A stretch of DNA of 64,000 nucleotides from NCBI RefSeq assembly GCF_018294505.1, contig NC_057807.1:272657369-272721368 (forward strand), in the 5' to 3' direction. The notes beneath the pieces were generated by a model. That model was not told where the DNA came from. It saw only the letters and a program-made list of their open reading frames with translations, and did not search any database. Positions 1 through 10,119 of the stretch are shown here, piece after piece. Numbering within the stretch: position 1 is the stretch's first letter; the number at the start of each line of letters is the position of its first letter. The translations under genes and the position numbers were made by a program. This DNA comes from Triticum aestivum (taxonomy: Eukaryota; Streptophyta; Magnoliopsida; Poales; Poaceae).

Positions 1-1684
1 GATAGTAGAAGACCATATTGAAAATGTTTAGTGGCTCTCATTTGCATGATTGTTGATTTAACTTAGAGCCCATATTACTTTGTCTTCTCTCTTGAGTTGA
101 ATGCTTGTAGATTCCTGCTTAGTCCAATGTATGTGCACTATTATTATTATACACACTGTTCGGTCGTGCAAGTGAAAGTCAATAATGACGATATATGATG
201 GACTGATTGAGATGAGAGAAGCTGGTATGAACTCGACCTCCTTTGTATTTGTAAATATGATGAGTTCATCGTTCCTGATTCAGCCTATTATGAAGTAAAC
301 ATATTTGCAATGATATTTAGAGATTATAGTTGCTTGTGCCATGCTTAATTAGCTATGAGTTTATAATGGTTTACCTTGCGCGCCAACATGCTATTCAAAT
401 GATTATGATGTGGTATGATGGGATGGTATCCTCCAATGAATTGAGTGACTCGAATTGGCACATGTTCACGCATGTAGTTGAAACAAATCAGCATAGCCTT
501 CACGATATTTATGTTCATGGTGGATTATATCCTACTCATGCTTGTACTTGATGCAAATTAATTATAATGCATGTTCATGACTGTTGTCGCTCTCTTAGTT
601 GGTCGCTTCCCAGTCTTTTGCTAGCCTTCACCTGTACTAAGCGGGAATACTTCTTGTGCATCCAAACTCCATAAACCCCAAAGTCGTTCCATATGAGTCC
701 ACCATACCTTCCTCTATGCGGTATTTACCTGCCGTTCCAAGTAAATTTGTATGAGCCAAACTCCAAACCTTCAAATGAAATTCTGTTTTGTATGCTCGAA
801 CAGCTCATGTTTCAACTAGGGATGTCTGTATCTTCCATGCTAGGTGGGTTATTCTCAAGAGGAGTGGACTTCGCCCCTCATTCACGAGAAAATGGCTGGT
901 AACCGGGATGCCCAGTCCCATGATCAAAAAGATCAAAGCAAATTGAAATAATTAAACAAAACTCCCCCAGGGCTATTGTTAGTTGGAGGCACTCGTTGTT
1001 TTGAGCAAGCCATGGATTGATGCTTGTTGGTGGTGGGGGAGTATAATCTTTTACCATTCTGTTTCGGAATCGCTTATAATGTATGTAGCATGGAATATAT
1101 CACCATCTCATAGTTGTTGCATTGATAGTGAAAGTATGCCGCTCAAAATGATATTTATCTCTATTTTAAAATTGAGCTCTGGCAACTCTACAAATCCCTG
1201 CTTCCATCTGCGAAGGGCCTATCTATTTACTTTTATGTTGAGTCATCATCCCTCTTATTAAAATGCACCCGCTGGAGAGCACACTGTCATTTGCATTCAT
1301 TACTATTAGTTTATATTGGGTATGACTTGACTGGATCTCTTTTATCATGAATTACAATGTTTAGTCAGTCCTTGGTCTTTAAAGGTACTCTGCTAGCGAG
1401 ATACCATCTTGTTATATCATATTATGATTGTTTTGAGAAAGTGTTGTCATCCGAGTTTTATTATTATTGCTAGCTAGCTGATTATGCCATTGATATGAAT
1501 AAATATGAGACCTAAGTGTTATTGTGAATATGGTTAGTTCATAATCTTTGCTGAAAACTTGAATGCTGGCTTTACATATTTACAACAACAAGAGCAAACA
1601 GAGTTTGTAAAAGTTTATCTTTGTCACTTTCAGTTTATCAACTGAATTGCTTGAGGACAAGCAAAGGTTTAAGCTTGGGGGAGT
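1..1684 (+). other. Gypsy 3' internal non-coding region
   Basis: This AT-rich stretch has no convincing coding potential; the longest open frames are under 100 codons and show no known domain. It ends in the polypurine tract that abuts the LTR. It is best read as the region between integrase and the 3' LTR of an element whose coding part lies left of the window. Confidence 0.6.
1671..1684 (+). other. Polypurine tract next to LTR
   Basis: AAGCTTGGGGGAGT directly precedes the TGATACG start of the LTR. A G-rich purine run at this point is the usual plus-strand primer of LTR retrotransposons. The plus-strand Gypsy at 37144 has a similar AATCTTGGGGATGCT before its 3' LTR. Confidence 0.75.
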
Positions 1685-3088
1685 TGATACGTCTCCAACG
1701 TATCTACTTTTCCAAACACTTTTGCCCTTGTTTTGGACTTTAACTTGCATGATTTGAATGAAACTAACCCGCACTGACGCTGTTTTCAGTAGAACTGCCA
1801 TGGTGTTGTTTATTGTGCAGAAAACGAAAGTTCTCGGAATAACCTGAAAATCCACGGAGATAACTTTTGGAAAATATAAAAAATACTGGCGAAAGAATCA
1901 AAGCCAGGGGGCCCACACCCTGTCCACGAGGGTGGGGGTGCGCCCCCTCCCCCTGGGCGCGCCCCCTGTCTCGTGGGCCCGATGATGCTGCACCGACCTC
2001 AACTCCAACTCTATATATTCCGTTTCGCAGAGAAAAAATTAGAGAGAAAGTTTCATTGCGTTTTATGATAAGTAGCCGTCGCCAAGCCCTAATCTCTCTT
2101 GGGAGGGCTGATCTGGAGTCCATTCGGGGCTCCAGAGAGGGGGATTCGTCGCCATCATCATCATCAACCATCCGCCATGACCAATTTCATGATGCTCACC
2201 GCCGTGCGTGAGTAATTCGATCATAGACTTGGTGGACGGTGATGGGTTGGATGAGATTTACCATGTAATAAAGTTAGTTTTGTTAGGGTTTGATCCCTAG
2301 TATCCACTATGTTCTGAGATTGATGTTGCTATGACTTTGCTATGCTTAATTCTTTTCACTACGGCCCGAGTGCCATGATTTCAGATCTGAACCTATTATG
2401 TTTTCATGAATATATGTGAGTTCTTGATCCTATCTTGCAAGTCTATAGTCACGTATTATGTGTTATGATCCGACAACCCCGAAGTGACAATAATCAGGAT
2501 ACTTCTCGGTGATGACCGTAGTTTGAGGAGTTCATGTATTCACTATGTGTTAATGCTTTGGTCCGGTACTCTATTAAAAGGAGGCCTTAATATCCCTTAT
2601 TTTCCACTAGGACCCCGCTGCCACGGGAGGGTAGGACAAAAGATGTCATGCAAGTTCTTTTTCAAAACCACGTATGGCTATATTCGGAATACATGCCTAC
2701 ATTACATTGATGAACTGGAGCTAGTTCTGTGTCACCCTATGTTATAGCTATTACATGAGGAATCGCATCCGACATAATTATCCATCACTGATCCAATGCC
2801 TACGAGCTTTTCACATATTGTGCTTCGCTTATTTACTTTTCTATTGCTACTGTTACAACTACTACAACTGCTATCTTTACTTTTGCCACTGTTACCATTA
2901 CTATCATACTACTTTGCTACTAAATACTTTGCTACAGATAGTAAGTTATCCAGGTGTGGTTGAATTGACAACTCAACTGCTAATACTTAAGAATATTCTT
3001 TGGCTCCCCTTGTGTCGAATCAATAAATTTGGGTTGAATACTCTACCCTCCAAAGCTGTTGCGATCCCCTACACTTGTGGGTTAGACA
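1685..3088 (+). repeat. Gypsy LTR, about 1.4 kb
   Basis: It begins TGATACGTCTCCAACGTATC and ends ...GTGGGTTAGACA, followed after about 10 bases by the PBS. A CTATATATT box near 2011 is a plausible TATA element for the LTR promoter. Open frames inside it (for example 1764-2171 on the minus strand) are incidental. The LTR is flanked by the wrong pair of internal signals (PPT left, PBS right), as described for the whole element. Confidence 0.8.
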
Positions 3089-3098
3089 GACTAATTTT

Positions 3099-3116
3099 TG
3101 GCGCTGTTGCAGGGGA
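3099..3116 (+). other. Primer-binding site, tRNA-Asp type
   Basis: TGGCGCTGTTGCAGGGGA differs at two positions from TGGCGCCGTTGCCGGGGA, the complement of the 3' end of plant tRNA-Asp(GUC). It lies 10 bases after the LTR end, where minus-strand priming is expected. Confidence 0.75.
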
Positions 3117-3265
3117 GCTTAGCTCTATTCTTTGAGTCACTTGGGATTTATATCTGCTGATCACTATGAGGAACTTGAAAGACGAAAGAACTAAAGATTT
3201 TTCCCTCAACTACGGGGGGAGGTAAGGAACTGCCATCTAGCTCTGCACTAGATTCTCCTTCTGTT

Positions 3266-4465
3266 TTGAGCAAGCTTGCAACACCTAAACCTGCTACTGC
3301 TTTGAATTCTGATATGCCGCATGTTATTGATGATGCCACTTCTGCTATGCATGATACTTATGATGAAACTACTTCTATGCATGATACTAGTTTGCCATTA
3401 GGTGAATTTCTTGATGAACAACTTTCTAGGGTTAGAGAGAATGAAATTATTAATGATGATAGTGATGATGAAAGTTCTCCCCTTGATTATGAATTGCCTG
3501 TTGTTCCTGAGGGTTATGTTATGGATGAAGAAGCTGCTAGAGCTATTTTTTCTTGCAAAGATAGATATGATCTTAAGAAGTTATTAGCTAAATGGAAGCA
3601 GCAATCCCTTAATACTAGAATGAAACCTGACCCCACTTTTGCTACTTCACCTATCTGTGTTACTGATAAGGATTATGAATTCTCTGTTGATCCTGAGATA
3701 ATTACTTTGGTTGAATCTGATCCTTTTTATGGCTATGAATCTGAAGTTGTTGTGGCACGTCTTACCAAGTTAAATTATATAGCCACCCTGTTTACTAATG
3801 ATGAGAAGTATTTCTATTATTATATCCTTAAGATATTTATGTTCTCATTAAAGGGTGATAATAAAACTTGGTTTAATTCTCTTGATCCTGGTTGTGTGTA
3901 TAGTCCCCAGGATATGATTTATTACTTCTCTGCTAAATATTTCCCTGCTCATAAGAAACAAGCTGCCTTGCGGGAAATATATAATTTTATGCAAATCAAA
4001 GAAGAGAGTCTCCCACAAGATTGGGGGAGGCTTCTCCTATTACTTAATGCTTTGCCTGATCATCCTTTTAAGAAAAATGAAATACTTGGTATCTTTTATA
4101 ATGGACTAACCGATGTTTCCTGGGACTACTTGGATAGTTGTGCTGGTTGTGTTTTCAGGGAAAGAATAGTCGACCAAGCCGAATTACTATTGAATAATAT
4201 GTTGACTAATGAAAATAATTGGACTCTTCTTGAGCCAATTCCTGAGCCAATTGAGCCAACTCCTGAGCCTATTCCTAAACCAACTCCGAAGAAGAGGGGA
4301 GTTCTGTTTCTCACTCTTGAAGATATGCAAGAGGTAAAGAAATCTATGAAAGAAAAAGGTATTAAAGCTGAAGATGTTAAGAATTACCACCTATTGAAAA
4401 AATACATGGTCTTACTTTACCGCCTATCGAAGAAACACATTGTCTTGATAACCCGACACAGGTAG
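3266..4465 (+). CDS. Gypsy gag polyprotein fragment
   Basis: This open frame of 399 codons encodes a retrotransposon Gag. After an acidic N-terminal part, the capsid-like segment lies around residues 185-315, with the recognisable order WFNSL, YYFSAKYFP, LREIYNFMQIKEESL and FYNGL. A Pro-Glu-rich stretch (repeated PEPI/EPTPEP) at about 325-345 precedes a lysine-rich tail starting TLEDMQEVKKSM. The native start is probably the ATG at 3168, which reaches a stop at about 3225 through a local frameshift, so this frame is a displaced start. Sequence after the stop at 4465 still looks like the element until about 4543, where CACTA-type sequence takes over. There is no zinc knuckle or protease. The domain call is firm; function is unlikely. 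Confidence 0.85.
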   Translation: MSKLATPKPATALNSDMPHVIDDATSAMHDTYDETTSMHDTSLPLGEFLDEQLSRVRENEIINDDSDDESSPLDYELPVVPEGYVMDEEAARAIFSCKDRYDLKKLLAKWKQQSLNTRMKPDPTFATSPICVTDKDYEFSVDPEIITLVESDPFYGYESEVVVARLTKLNYIATLFTNDEKYFYYYILKIFMFSLKGDNKTWFNSLDPGCVYSPQDMIYYFSAKYFPAHKKQAALREIYNFMQIKEESLPQDWGRLLLLLNALPDHPFKKNEILGIFYNGLTDVSWDYLDSCAGCVFRERIVDQAELLLNNMLTNENNWTLLEPIPEPIEPTPEPIPKPTPKKRGVLFLTLEDMQEVKKSMKEKGIKAEDVKNYHLLKKYMVLLYRLSKKHIVLITRHR

Positions 4466-4687
4466 TAAAGGTAAATTCTCTCTATAGATATGATAAAGTT
4501 GAAATCCCGCCTACTAAATTTCATAGCCCATGCTTAGATGAATTCAATAAACTGTGGGGGTGTAATTGATTTTTCGTCTTGATTTGAATTACATAATGGG
4601 GTCACAACGGCCATGGACGATGCTTGAATTGGTAGACCTTTTATCTATAGTGATCATAAAAGAATTGGAATTATTCAGGGCTCGTTT

Positions 4688-5430
4688 GGACATTTTTATG
4701 CATTAAGTGAGTTTTCAATGAATTTATGTGCATAAATCAAATTTGAACTACATGCACATGCTCTAGTGCATATAAATTGGTTGAAAAATCAAATTTTTGT
4801 CCTTGGGTGCATGCTTATGTCACATGCAAGAAACTGGAATGAATTTCAAACACTAGGGCACTATTGATTGCCAACAAAACATTGATATGCCTGGTTTTTA
4901 AATTCAAGTAAATCCAAAACTCATCTGAAATTCATGAAACTTGGCATGCTATCATGGAGCGGCTTCAACATGTTGTGGTACAAATTTTGTCCCATTTGGG
5001 AAGGTTTGCGCATATGCTCCTCACAAACCGGAGCTTCTCACAATAAGCATGATGGTTTTTGGTAGTGAACGTCCCACCTTTGGGGACGAAATGATATACA
5101 TTGCCTCTTATTGCTTTCAAGTTTTTTTCTCGTGTCAACATAGAACAACAGGTGTTTTGTGTCAATTTTTTTGATTTTTTGGGGTTCGTTCGGACATTTT
5201 TATGCTTTAACTGAGTTTTCAATGCATTTATGTGCATAATTCAAATTTGAACTACATGCGTATGCTCAAGTGCATATAAATTGGTTGAAAAATCAAATCT
5301 TTGTCCTTGGGTGCATGCTTAGGTATCATGCAAGAATTGGGAATGAATTTCAAACACCAGGGCACCGTTGATTGCCGACAAAACATTGAGATGCCTGGTT
5401 TTAAAATTCTAGTAAATCCAAAACTCGTTC
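4688..5430 (+). repeat. ~504-bp tandem repeat inside the CACTA-type element, 1.5 units
   Basis: A unit starting GGACATTTTTATGC at 4688 restarts at 5192, giving a period of about 504 bases; the second unit is cut at about 5430 by the F-box pseudogene. The same unit recurs in the right-hand segment (56121-57560), and a decayed copy lies after the F-box exons at 7111-7330. No coding potential is seen. Confidence 0.7.
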
Positions 5431-6875
5431 CTCAGATCTCGACCGTCGTCAGATATCTGTCGAGATGATTCTGAACTCCCCGGAGCCATCATCTCCTCCC
5501 ACGGGGGCTCCGTTCAATGCATCTGCATCCCGCATGCTACTTGCTAGACATACCCTGCATGGTGGCCAACTGGCTCACATCCCCTCAATTCGATAAACTC
5601 CAGCAACTTGAGTTCTACCATGACTATGTATGTAACATACCACGAACCGATGTATCTATTCCCTCACCACTGATGTCCATCATGTGGTTTTCCTCCTATC
5701 TCCAAACCGCCACCTGTGCCCGATGCCATCTAGCAGACGATTTGTTACAAATGCTTCAACTCCCACTGCTAAAAAAACTTGCACTTGTGGTGGTTGATCT
5801 GTCGGAGGCCGCACTGCACAACATCATGCACTCCAGCTGCCCTGCCCTGGAGAGCTTGCTGCTTGTTTTTGCAATGGAAATTCATATCCATTGTCTCAAA
5901 ATAAAGTCGCCCCACCTTGTAAGCATGGGAGTTTGTTTTTTTGTACATGATCTCATCATCGAAGATGCCCCTTCACTTCAACGGTTGCTCCTTGATTCTG
6001 GTATAGTACCTTCACAAATAACTATAGTCTCTGCGCCTAAACTGGAGACCTTGGGTGCAATTCGTGATCCTTTTAGATGGTTCAAAATGGTGTTTGGCTC
6101 CACACCTATTGAGGTACTGTATATTATTCACATAAACTTTTGTAATCTGCCTCTTTCATTTGTGCGCATAAGTTAAGTATCATCTTGGAGTACACTTTTG
6201 GTACTAATATTATGTTCTATGCTCAATGAAGAGCTTGTCCATCCTATCAGTGGTGGTGGATTCTCTCAAGACCTTACATATCAGTATGTGGTGTTTTGAT
6301 CTGAACACGATTATTGGCTTGCTGCAATTCTTTCCATGTCTGGAGAATTTGTATATAAAGGTGATGATTTCACGCTCATTGAAAGCCCATATATAACGTA
6401 CTATAATTAATCATTCGGCTATCACTCTTTCAACATAATATTTTTTAGACATTAAATGTTTTCAATCTTCATCTCTATTTAGGCACTAACACATGGAGAA
6501 AAAGGTATAACCAATCGATGATTCAAGAAGCACCGGGATTTTCTCAGATCTCATGACATTCCTTTAAAGACAGTAACACTAGAAGGATATGCATCCAACA
6601 ATGCAAACACTAGCTTTGTCACATTCTTCATGTTGAATGCGAGAGCACTATTGTCCGTGAGGATTAAGTTTTTCGACAAGAAATTTCTTACAACTGCAAG
6701 TGTTGAACAACATAAAAAGAAGTTTCAGGTGGACCTAAGAACTTCTGATCATGCTCGGCTTCTATTTACAACAGCTTGTCATCATGTACCAGTAGAATTT
6801 CTAGCCGGGGATCTAGATTTTATGGATGAGACCGATCCATTTGATTGTGACTGCCGAAAACTTTGGTTGAGTTAG
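5427..6875 (+). pseudogene. F-box/LRR (FBD-like) gene fragment, copy 1, F-box exon missing
   Basis: Three exons can be read. The first runs to 6113 (GAG before GTACTG), the second is 6232-6360, and the last runs from 6483 to the TAG at 6873-6875; all junctions are phase 0 with GT-AG borders. The protein is leucine-rich: LPLLKKLALVVVDLSEAAL, then a SLKTLHISMW repeat, then an FBD-like tail with TLEGYASNNA and FFMLNARALLSV. Such proteins are substrate receptors of SCF ubiquitin ligases in the cytosol or nucleus. Homology to copy 2 begins just after the F-box, so the SKP1-binding domain is gone. A one-base loss near 5548 (CCCGCATG against CCCGGCATG) shifts the frame, and a TGA interrupts the last exon at about 6519. 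The ATG at 5517 is only a downstream in-frame Met. Confidence 0.75.
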
Positions 6876-7690
6876 ATGTCATTGTCCTGTTCAATCTTGA
6901 TTTTGTCTAAACCTGATGAGCAATTAATCCTCGTGCTTTTATACTATTTGTAAGCTGGAGTTAGATATTGTTTCCCTTTTCAACTCGGTTTTGACCGATA
7001 TTTTCTTTCATACTGGTCCAATAGCTTGCCATTTCTTTCATTAAGACTTAAATATTATACACATTCACAACATAGGGAAAGAACATCACTGTTACTGTTA
7101 GTCCAATTTGTGATAAGTTTTGGTACAAACTTCTTACAAACTAGAGCTTCTCTCAAAAAGGCTCATGGTTTCGAGAGGGACCTTGTCACCTATGTGTGTG
7201 AAACGACATACGTTGTCTCTTCCCGCCTTGATTTATTTTACAGAGGCAACATGCAACTATATATAGTAGTGTCGTCCTAAAAATATGAAATTATTCATGG
7301 TTCGTTTTGCCTTTTTATACATTATTTGAGTGTCCTAGGCATTTGGAAAATACTTTTGTGTGTGCAAAGGTCATGTGTGTACTAGCCACATATGTAATTT
7401 GATGTTCAATCTGTTTACGGAATCAAGTCCTTATAAGGTATAAGTACATATGTTGTTGTTCTGTCTGCAATGACATCGCACACGGAGGCTCCTGGGGAAC
7501 CCGTCGGTGATGATTTAATCAATCGCTGACAATTGTATACCACCAAGCGTTTGCCCACAACACACATGGCTTATTAGTAGCAATCGTCTGTGTTATTATG
7601 GATCTTCGCACACATTTCTGATTACAGACCTGTTTGCCGCGTAGTACACACATCTTGTTATATTGAACCGTTTATATTCTCTTGGCTCAA
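6876..7690 (+). other. CACTA non-coding region with decayed repeat
   Basis: No gene is seen. The stretch at 7111-7330 is a degenerate copy of the ~504-bp repeat found upstream of the F-box exons (TTTTGGTACAAACTTC and AGAGCTTCTC are the clearest anchors). From about 7460 the sequence becomes subterminal in style, with recurring CGCACAC motifs. Confidence 0.5.
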
Positions 7691-7693
7691 AGC

Positions 7694-7915
7694 AAAAAGT
7701 TCATCCGAGTGATCCGCATGCTGTATATCGCACACACCTTCATATGGCCGACCGTTTCTTTTGCGTTGCCTAATCACAAACAGTTCATCCGAGTGAACCT
7801 TATGATGTATATCGCACACACCTTCATTTGGCTGCCCGCTTCTTTTGTTCCTCATCATCACAAACAGTTCATTGAACTGAACCGTATGCCATGCATCGCA
7901 CATGCAACTAAAATC
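7694..7915 (+). repeat. 84-bp subterminal direct repeats of CACTA
   Basis: The motif GTTCATCCGAGTGA restarts at 7694, 7778 and (decayed) 7862, giving an 84-base period. Each unit contains TATATCGCACACACCTTCAT or a variant. Clustered short repeats just inside the termini are where CACTA TnpA-type proteins bind, so these are likely cis elements for transposition. Confidence 0.7.
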
Positions 7916-8011
7916 TAAACCGTGTTTGATGCATCCTCCATCGCAAACGTTTTGCACCTTTTTTGACGGTTTTTTACATCCCCGTTTGCGATTAGTGCAT
8001 CGCACACAGTT

Positions 8012-8037
8012 TCGTGAAAGGGTCTCTTTTCGTAGTG
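8012..8037 (+). other. CACTA 3' terminal inverted repeat
   Basis: The last bases read GGGTCTCTTTTCGTAGTG, the reverse complement of CACTACGAAAAGAGACCC. The next three bases are TCG, the expected position of the target duplication. The partner end is not in the window, so the duplication cannot be confirmed. Confidence 0.65.
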
Positions 8038-8161
8038 TCGCGTTAGTAGCATCCTGCAGTAGTGCATGTTTACGTGATCGTGTTTTCTCATTTCATGTCT
8101 CATGCAAAGAGGTTGGCTTTTTCAGCTTGCATCAACGCAATCATGTATGCCCCCAATATAA

Positions 8162-8411
8162 GTGTCATTTTCATCTCTGGGTCATGGAGGGCCTGATTGG
8201 TCTAAGGAGTTTAGATCATGGCAAAGTGAATGCAATGATGAATGGATCCTGGTTAGCCCGTCTAAGCGTAGGGCAGGTCTAGGTCTAGCTGCAATGATGC
8301 ATGCCCGTGCAAAATCTTCTTTGCGTTCCAAGGGTGGTTATCATCCTTGCAAGAGTTTGCGTTTTGCTATTTTTCTTAATTATGATGCATGCAAAGGATA
8401 TCGTTACAATG
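8162..8411 (+). pseudogene. LINE ORF1, 5' part (interrupted)
   Basis: The frame reads from about the ATG at 8162, through WSKEFRSWQ and DEWILVSPSKRR, to CKGYRYN, where the LTR element enters after CAATG. It continues at 45647 with ASAEDISIVQQD in the same frame. Tryptophan-rich N-terminal segments like this are common in plant LINE ORF1 proteins, which coat the element RNA. The true start may lie further upstream; 8038-8161 has no clear frame. Confidence 0.65.
8407..8411. repeat. Target site duplication CAATG, left copy
   Basis: CAATG directly precedes the TGTCAG start of the left LTR and is repeated at 45642-45646 after the right LTR ends in CCGACA. A perfect 5-bp duplication across 37 kb proves that everything between entered with, or into, one insertion. 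Confidence 0.95.
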
Positions 8412-9280
8412 TGTCAGATTTCGGGGCCCGGCAACCCGTGAGAGGTTCGAACACTAGGGTGCGTGCGGAGATCTCAACCTGCCCAGCATGCCTACTCGCG
8501 ATCCTCCCTAGCCTAGCGCAAAGAGCTCACAGAGACACAAAGACACAGAGATTTATACTGGTTCAGGCCACCGTTGTAGTGTAATACCCTACTACAGTGT
8601 GGTGTGGTGGATTGCCTCGAGGGGCTATGGATGAACTAGTTACAAGGATGAACATGCCTCAGGAGGTGAGGTGTTCTTGAGCTGGTGTGATGCTCGGGGT
8701 GGAATTGGTCTCTGTCCCTTTCTATGGTGGTGGCTAAGTCCTACATATAGTCGCCTTGGTCCTCTTCCCAAATATGAGCGGGAAGGGATTCCACAATGGC
8801 AGGATTTGAAAGGGGACAAGTAGTACAGTCTATCCTAACAAAAGTAGTATTCGACTGTGAAAAAGCCTCTGGTCGTGACGCTGCGGTGGGCTCGGTGATG
8901 ACCTCCGTATTGCCATCCTTGCGGTCTTGGTCTTGTTGCACCAGAATGGAAACCTTTGGCTGATTCCTCGAGACTCTGTGCCATTGGCTTGCGTCCCTTG
9001 GATTGAAGAGCAAAACTGCGCTCTGCACCTGCCTGGCGCCCACCTGGCCTTGGTTGTCATGGCTCACCTTAGCTGAGCCTCATGAGGAAGCCGCATAGAA
9101 CTCTCCGCCCCTCAGGAGCCCTCCTGAGGAGGGCAACTCCTTCATTGGTCTTGGCGTCGCCGCCTCGCGAGGGTCTTGTGGTGTTGTAGTTGAAGTTGGG
9201 TCGTACCAGGCTGTCGATGGAGCCACGTGGTGGGTCGCAGGCAGGCAAGACTGGATACCCCCAAGTCCAGGACGCCGACA
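8412..9280 (+). repeat. Left LTR of the LARD-like element (869 bp)
   Basis: It begins TGTCAGATTTCGGGG and ends CAGGACGCCGACA. It aligns along its length with 44758-45641 (884 bp) with scattered substitutions and small indels. Open frames on the minus strand here (8741-9067 and others) recur in the other LTR but look incidental. Confidence 0.9.
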
Positions 9281-9576
9281 CTAGCCCTCGGTCCCAAGGT
9301 GCACTCGGACTTGGCTTCCAGGCAAAGCCAAAGGGCAGGGACGGAACACCGCGGGCCCTAACAGCCTGTGGCCCTGGTGACACATGGCGGTTGATGGGAC
9401 GTGGGCGTCTCCACTTCCCCATGCTGCCTTGATACCCGATAGACCCAGCAGTCGCTCGTTCTCAAAGCAACTCGCCATTCGTGGTGTACCGTGCCCACTC
9501 CTATTTCTTCTTCCCCAATCTCGCCGTTGCGCCTGTGGATCTGGTGTCGGCGCCTTGCTCTTCCTTGGTATCCGTC
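9281..9576 (+). other. 5' leader of the LARD-like element
   Basis: This GC-rich leader lies between the left LTR and the first ATG of the gag-like frame. No clear primer-binding site is recognisable at 9281-9300 (CTAGCCCTCGGTCCCAAG). No gene is seen. Confidence 0.5.
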
Positions 9577-10092
9577 ATGGCCCCCAAGCCAAGGAAGTAG
9601 AAGGTGAAGCCGCGCGCGCCGGCCTGTCCTCCACTGGACTTGCAGCCGGCCCTTTAGCAGTCGATGTTGATCAATAAGGAAGGGCTGGACAAGGTTCGCC
9701 ATGCGCTCGCCGCCAGCTCCAATGAGGGGGGAGGGGGGGCGACGGTTGCCCGCCCCGCGTCTTGGCGAACCAGAGAGATGAGCACCACTGAGATTCCCAT
9801 CCACCTCCATGCTCTTCTTGCTGGGTTGATTCCTCCCTTCTCCCCCTTCTTCAATGCTATGATGTCGCATTACTAGATCCATCTGCTGCATCTGGATCCC
9901 CGCTCCGTCATCCTCATTGCCGCCTTTGCCTTCCTCTGCGAGGCCATGGTGGGCATCACTCCCTCCGTGGCCTTGTTTCGACATTTCTTCATGCTCCGGC
10001 TGGTGGATGCTCACTAGCGCTCTGGGTGTGTGACCTTCAAAGCCGTGACCGCGACCGCTGGCTCGGGGATCAACTTCGAGTTCTCGCCCATT
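9577..10092 (+). pseudogene. Gag-like protein with Transposase_28 ('putative gypsy type') domain, segment 1
   Basis: From the ATG at 9577 (MAPKPRK) one frame runs to the CACTA insertion. The diagnostic part is residues ~100-135, where LHLDPRSVILIAAF, FLCEAMVGITPSV and ALFRHFFMLRL match the order of Pfam Transposase_28, found in plant retroelements despite its name. Four in-frame stops (early TAGs at about 9598 and 9655, one at 9874, one at about 10014) show decay. The frame reads to ...SPI at 10092, then resumes after the CACTA and its ATT duplication at 20520 with AKGFRKQW. Function in the element is probably structural or RNA packaging; this is inferred. Confidence 0.7.
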
Positions 10093-10119
10093 CACTACTA
10101 GAAAAAGGGCTATAGATGG

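Larger units (their letters stand above)
1..4543 (+). mobile_element. Gypsy LTR retrotransposon sequence (3' internal region, LTR, 5' internal region with gag), truncated
   Basis: The order seen is non-coding internal sequence ending in a polypurine tract, then one LTR, then a tRNA-Asp-type primer-binding site, then gag. A normal element has the PBS after its 5' LTR and the PPT before its 3' LTR, so this single LTR is shared by two internal regions. The left internal region runs off the window. The right one stops at about 4543, soon after gag, where unrelated CACTA-type sequence begins. Protease, RT, RNase H and integrase are not present. Class I Gypsy is supported by the gag type and the PBS. 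I cannot assign a named Triticeae family with confidence. Confidence 0.85.
4544..8037 (+). mobile_element. CACTA-type transposon fragment, right part, carrying an F-box/LRR pseudogene
   Basis: From about 4544 the sequence matches 56121 onward in the second CACTA-type segment, so the left end here is internal to the element. In order it holds ~0.5-kb tandem repeats, F-box/LRR exons, a degenerate copy of the same repeat (7111-7330), three 84-bp subterminal repeats and a terminal GTAGTG. The 3' end reads as an inverted CACTACGAAAAGAGACCC, a normal CACTA terminus. The matching 5' terminus is absent, probably lost when Gypsy and CACTA sequences were fused at 4543. No transposase is present. Confidence 0.65.

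Noticed and set aside
1764..2211. Overlapping 114- and 135-codon frames on both strands
   Set aside because: They lie inside the Gypsy LTR and include its GC-rich leader; no domain is seen.
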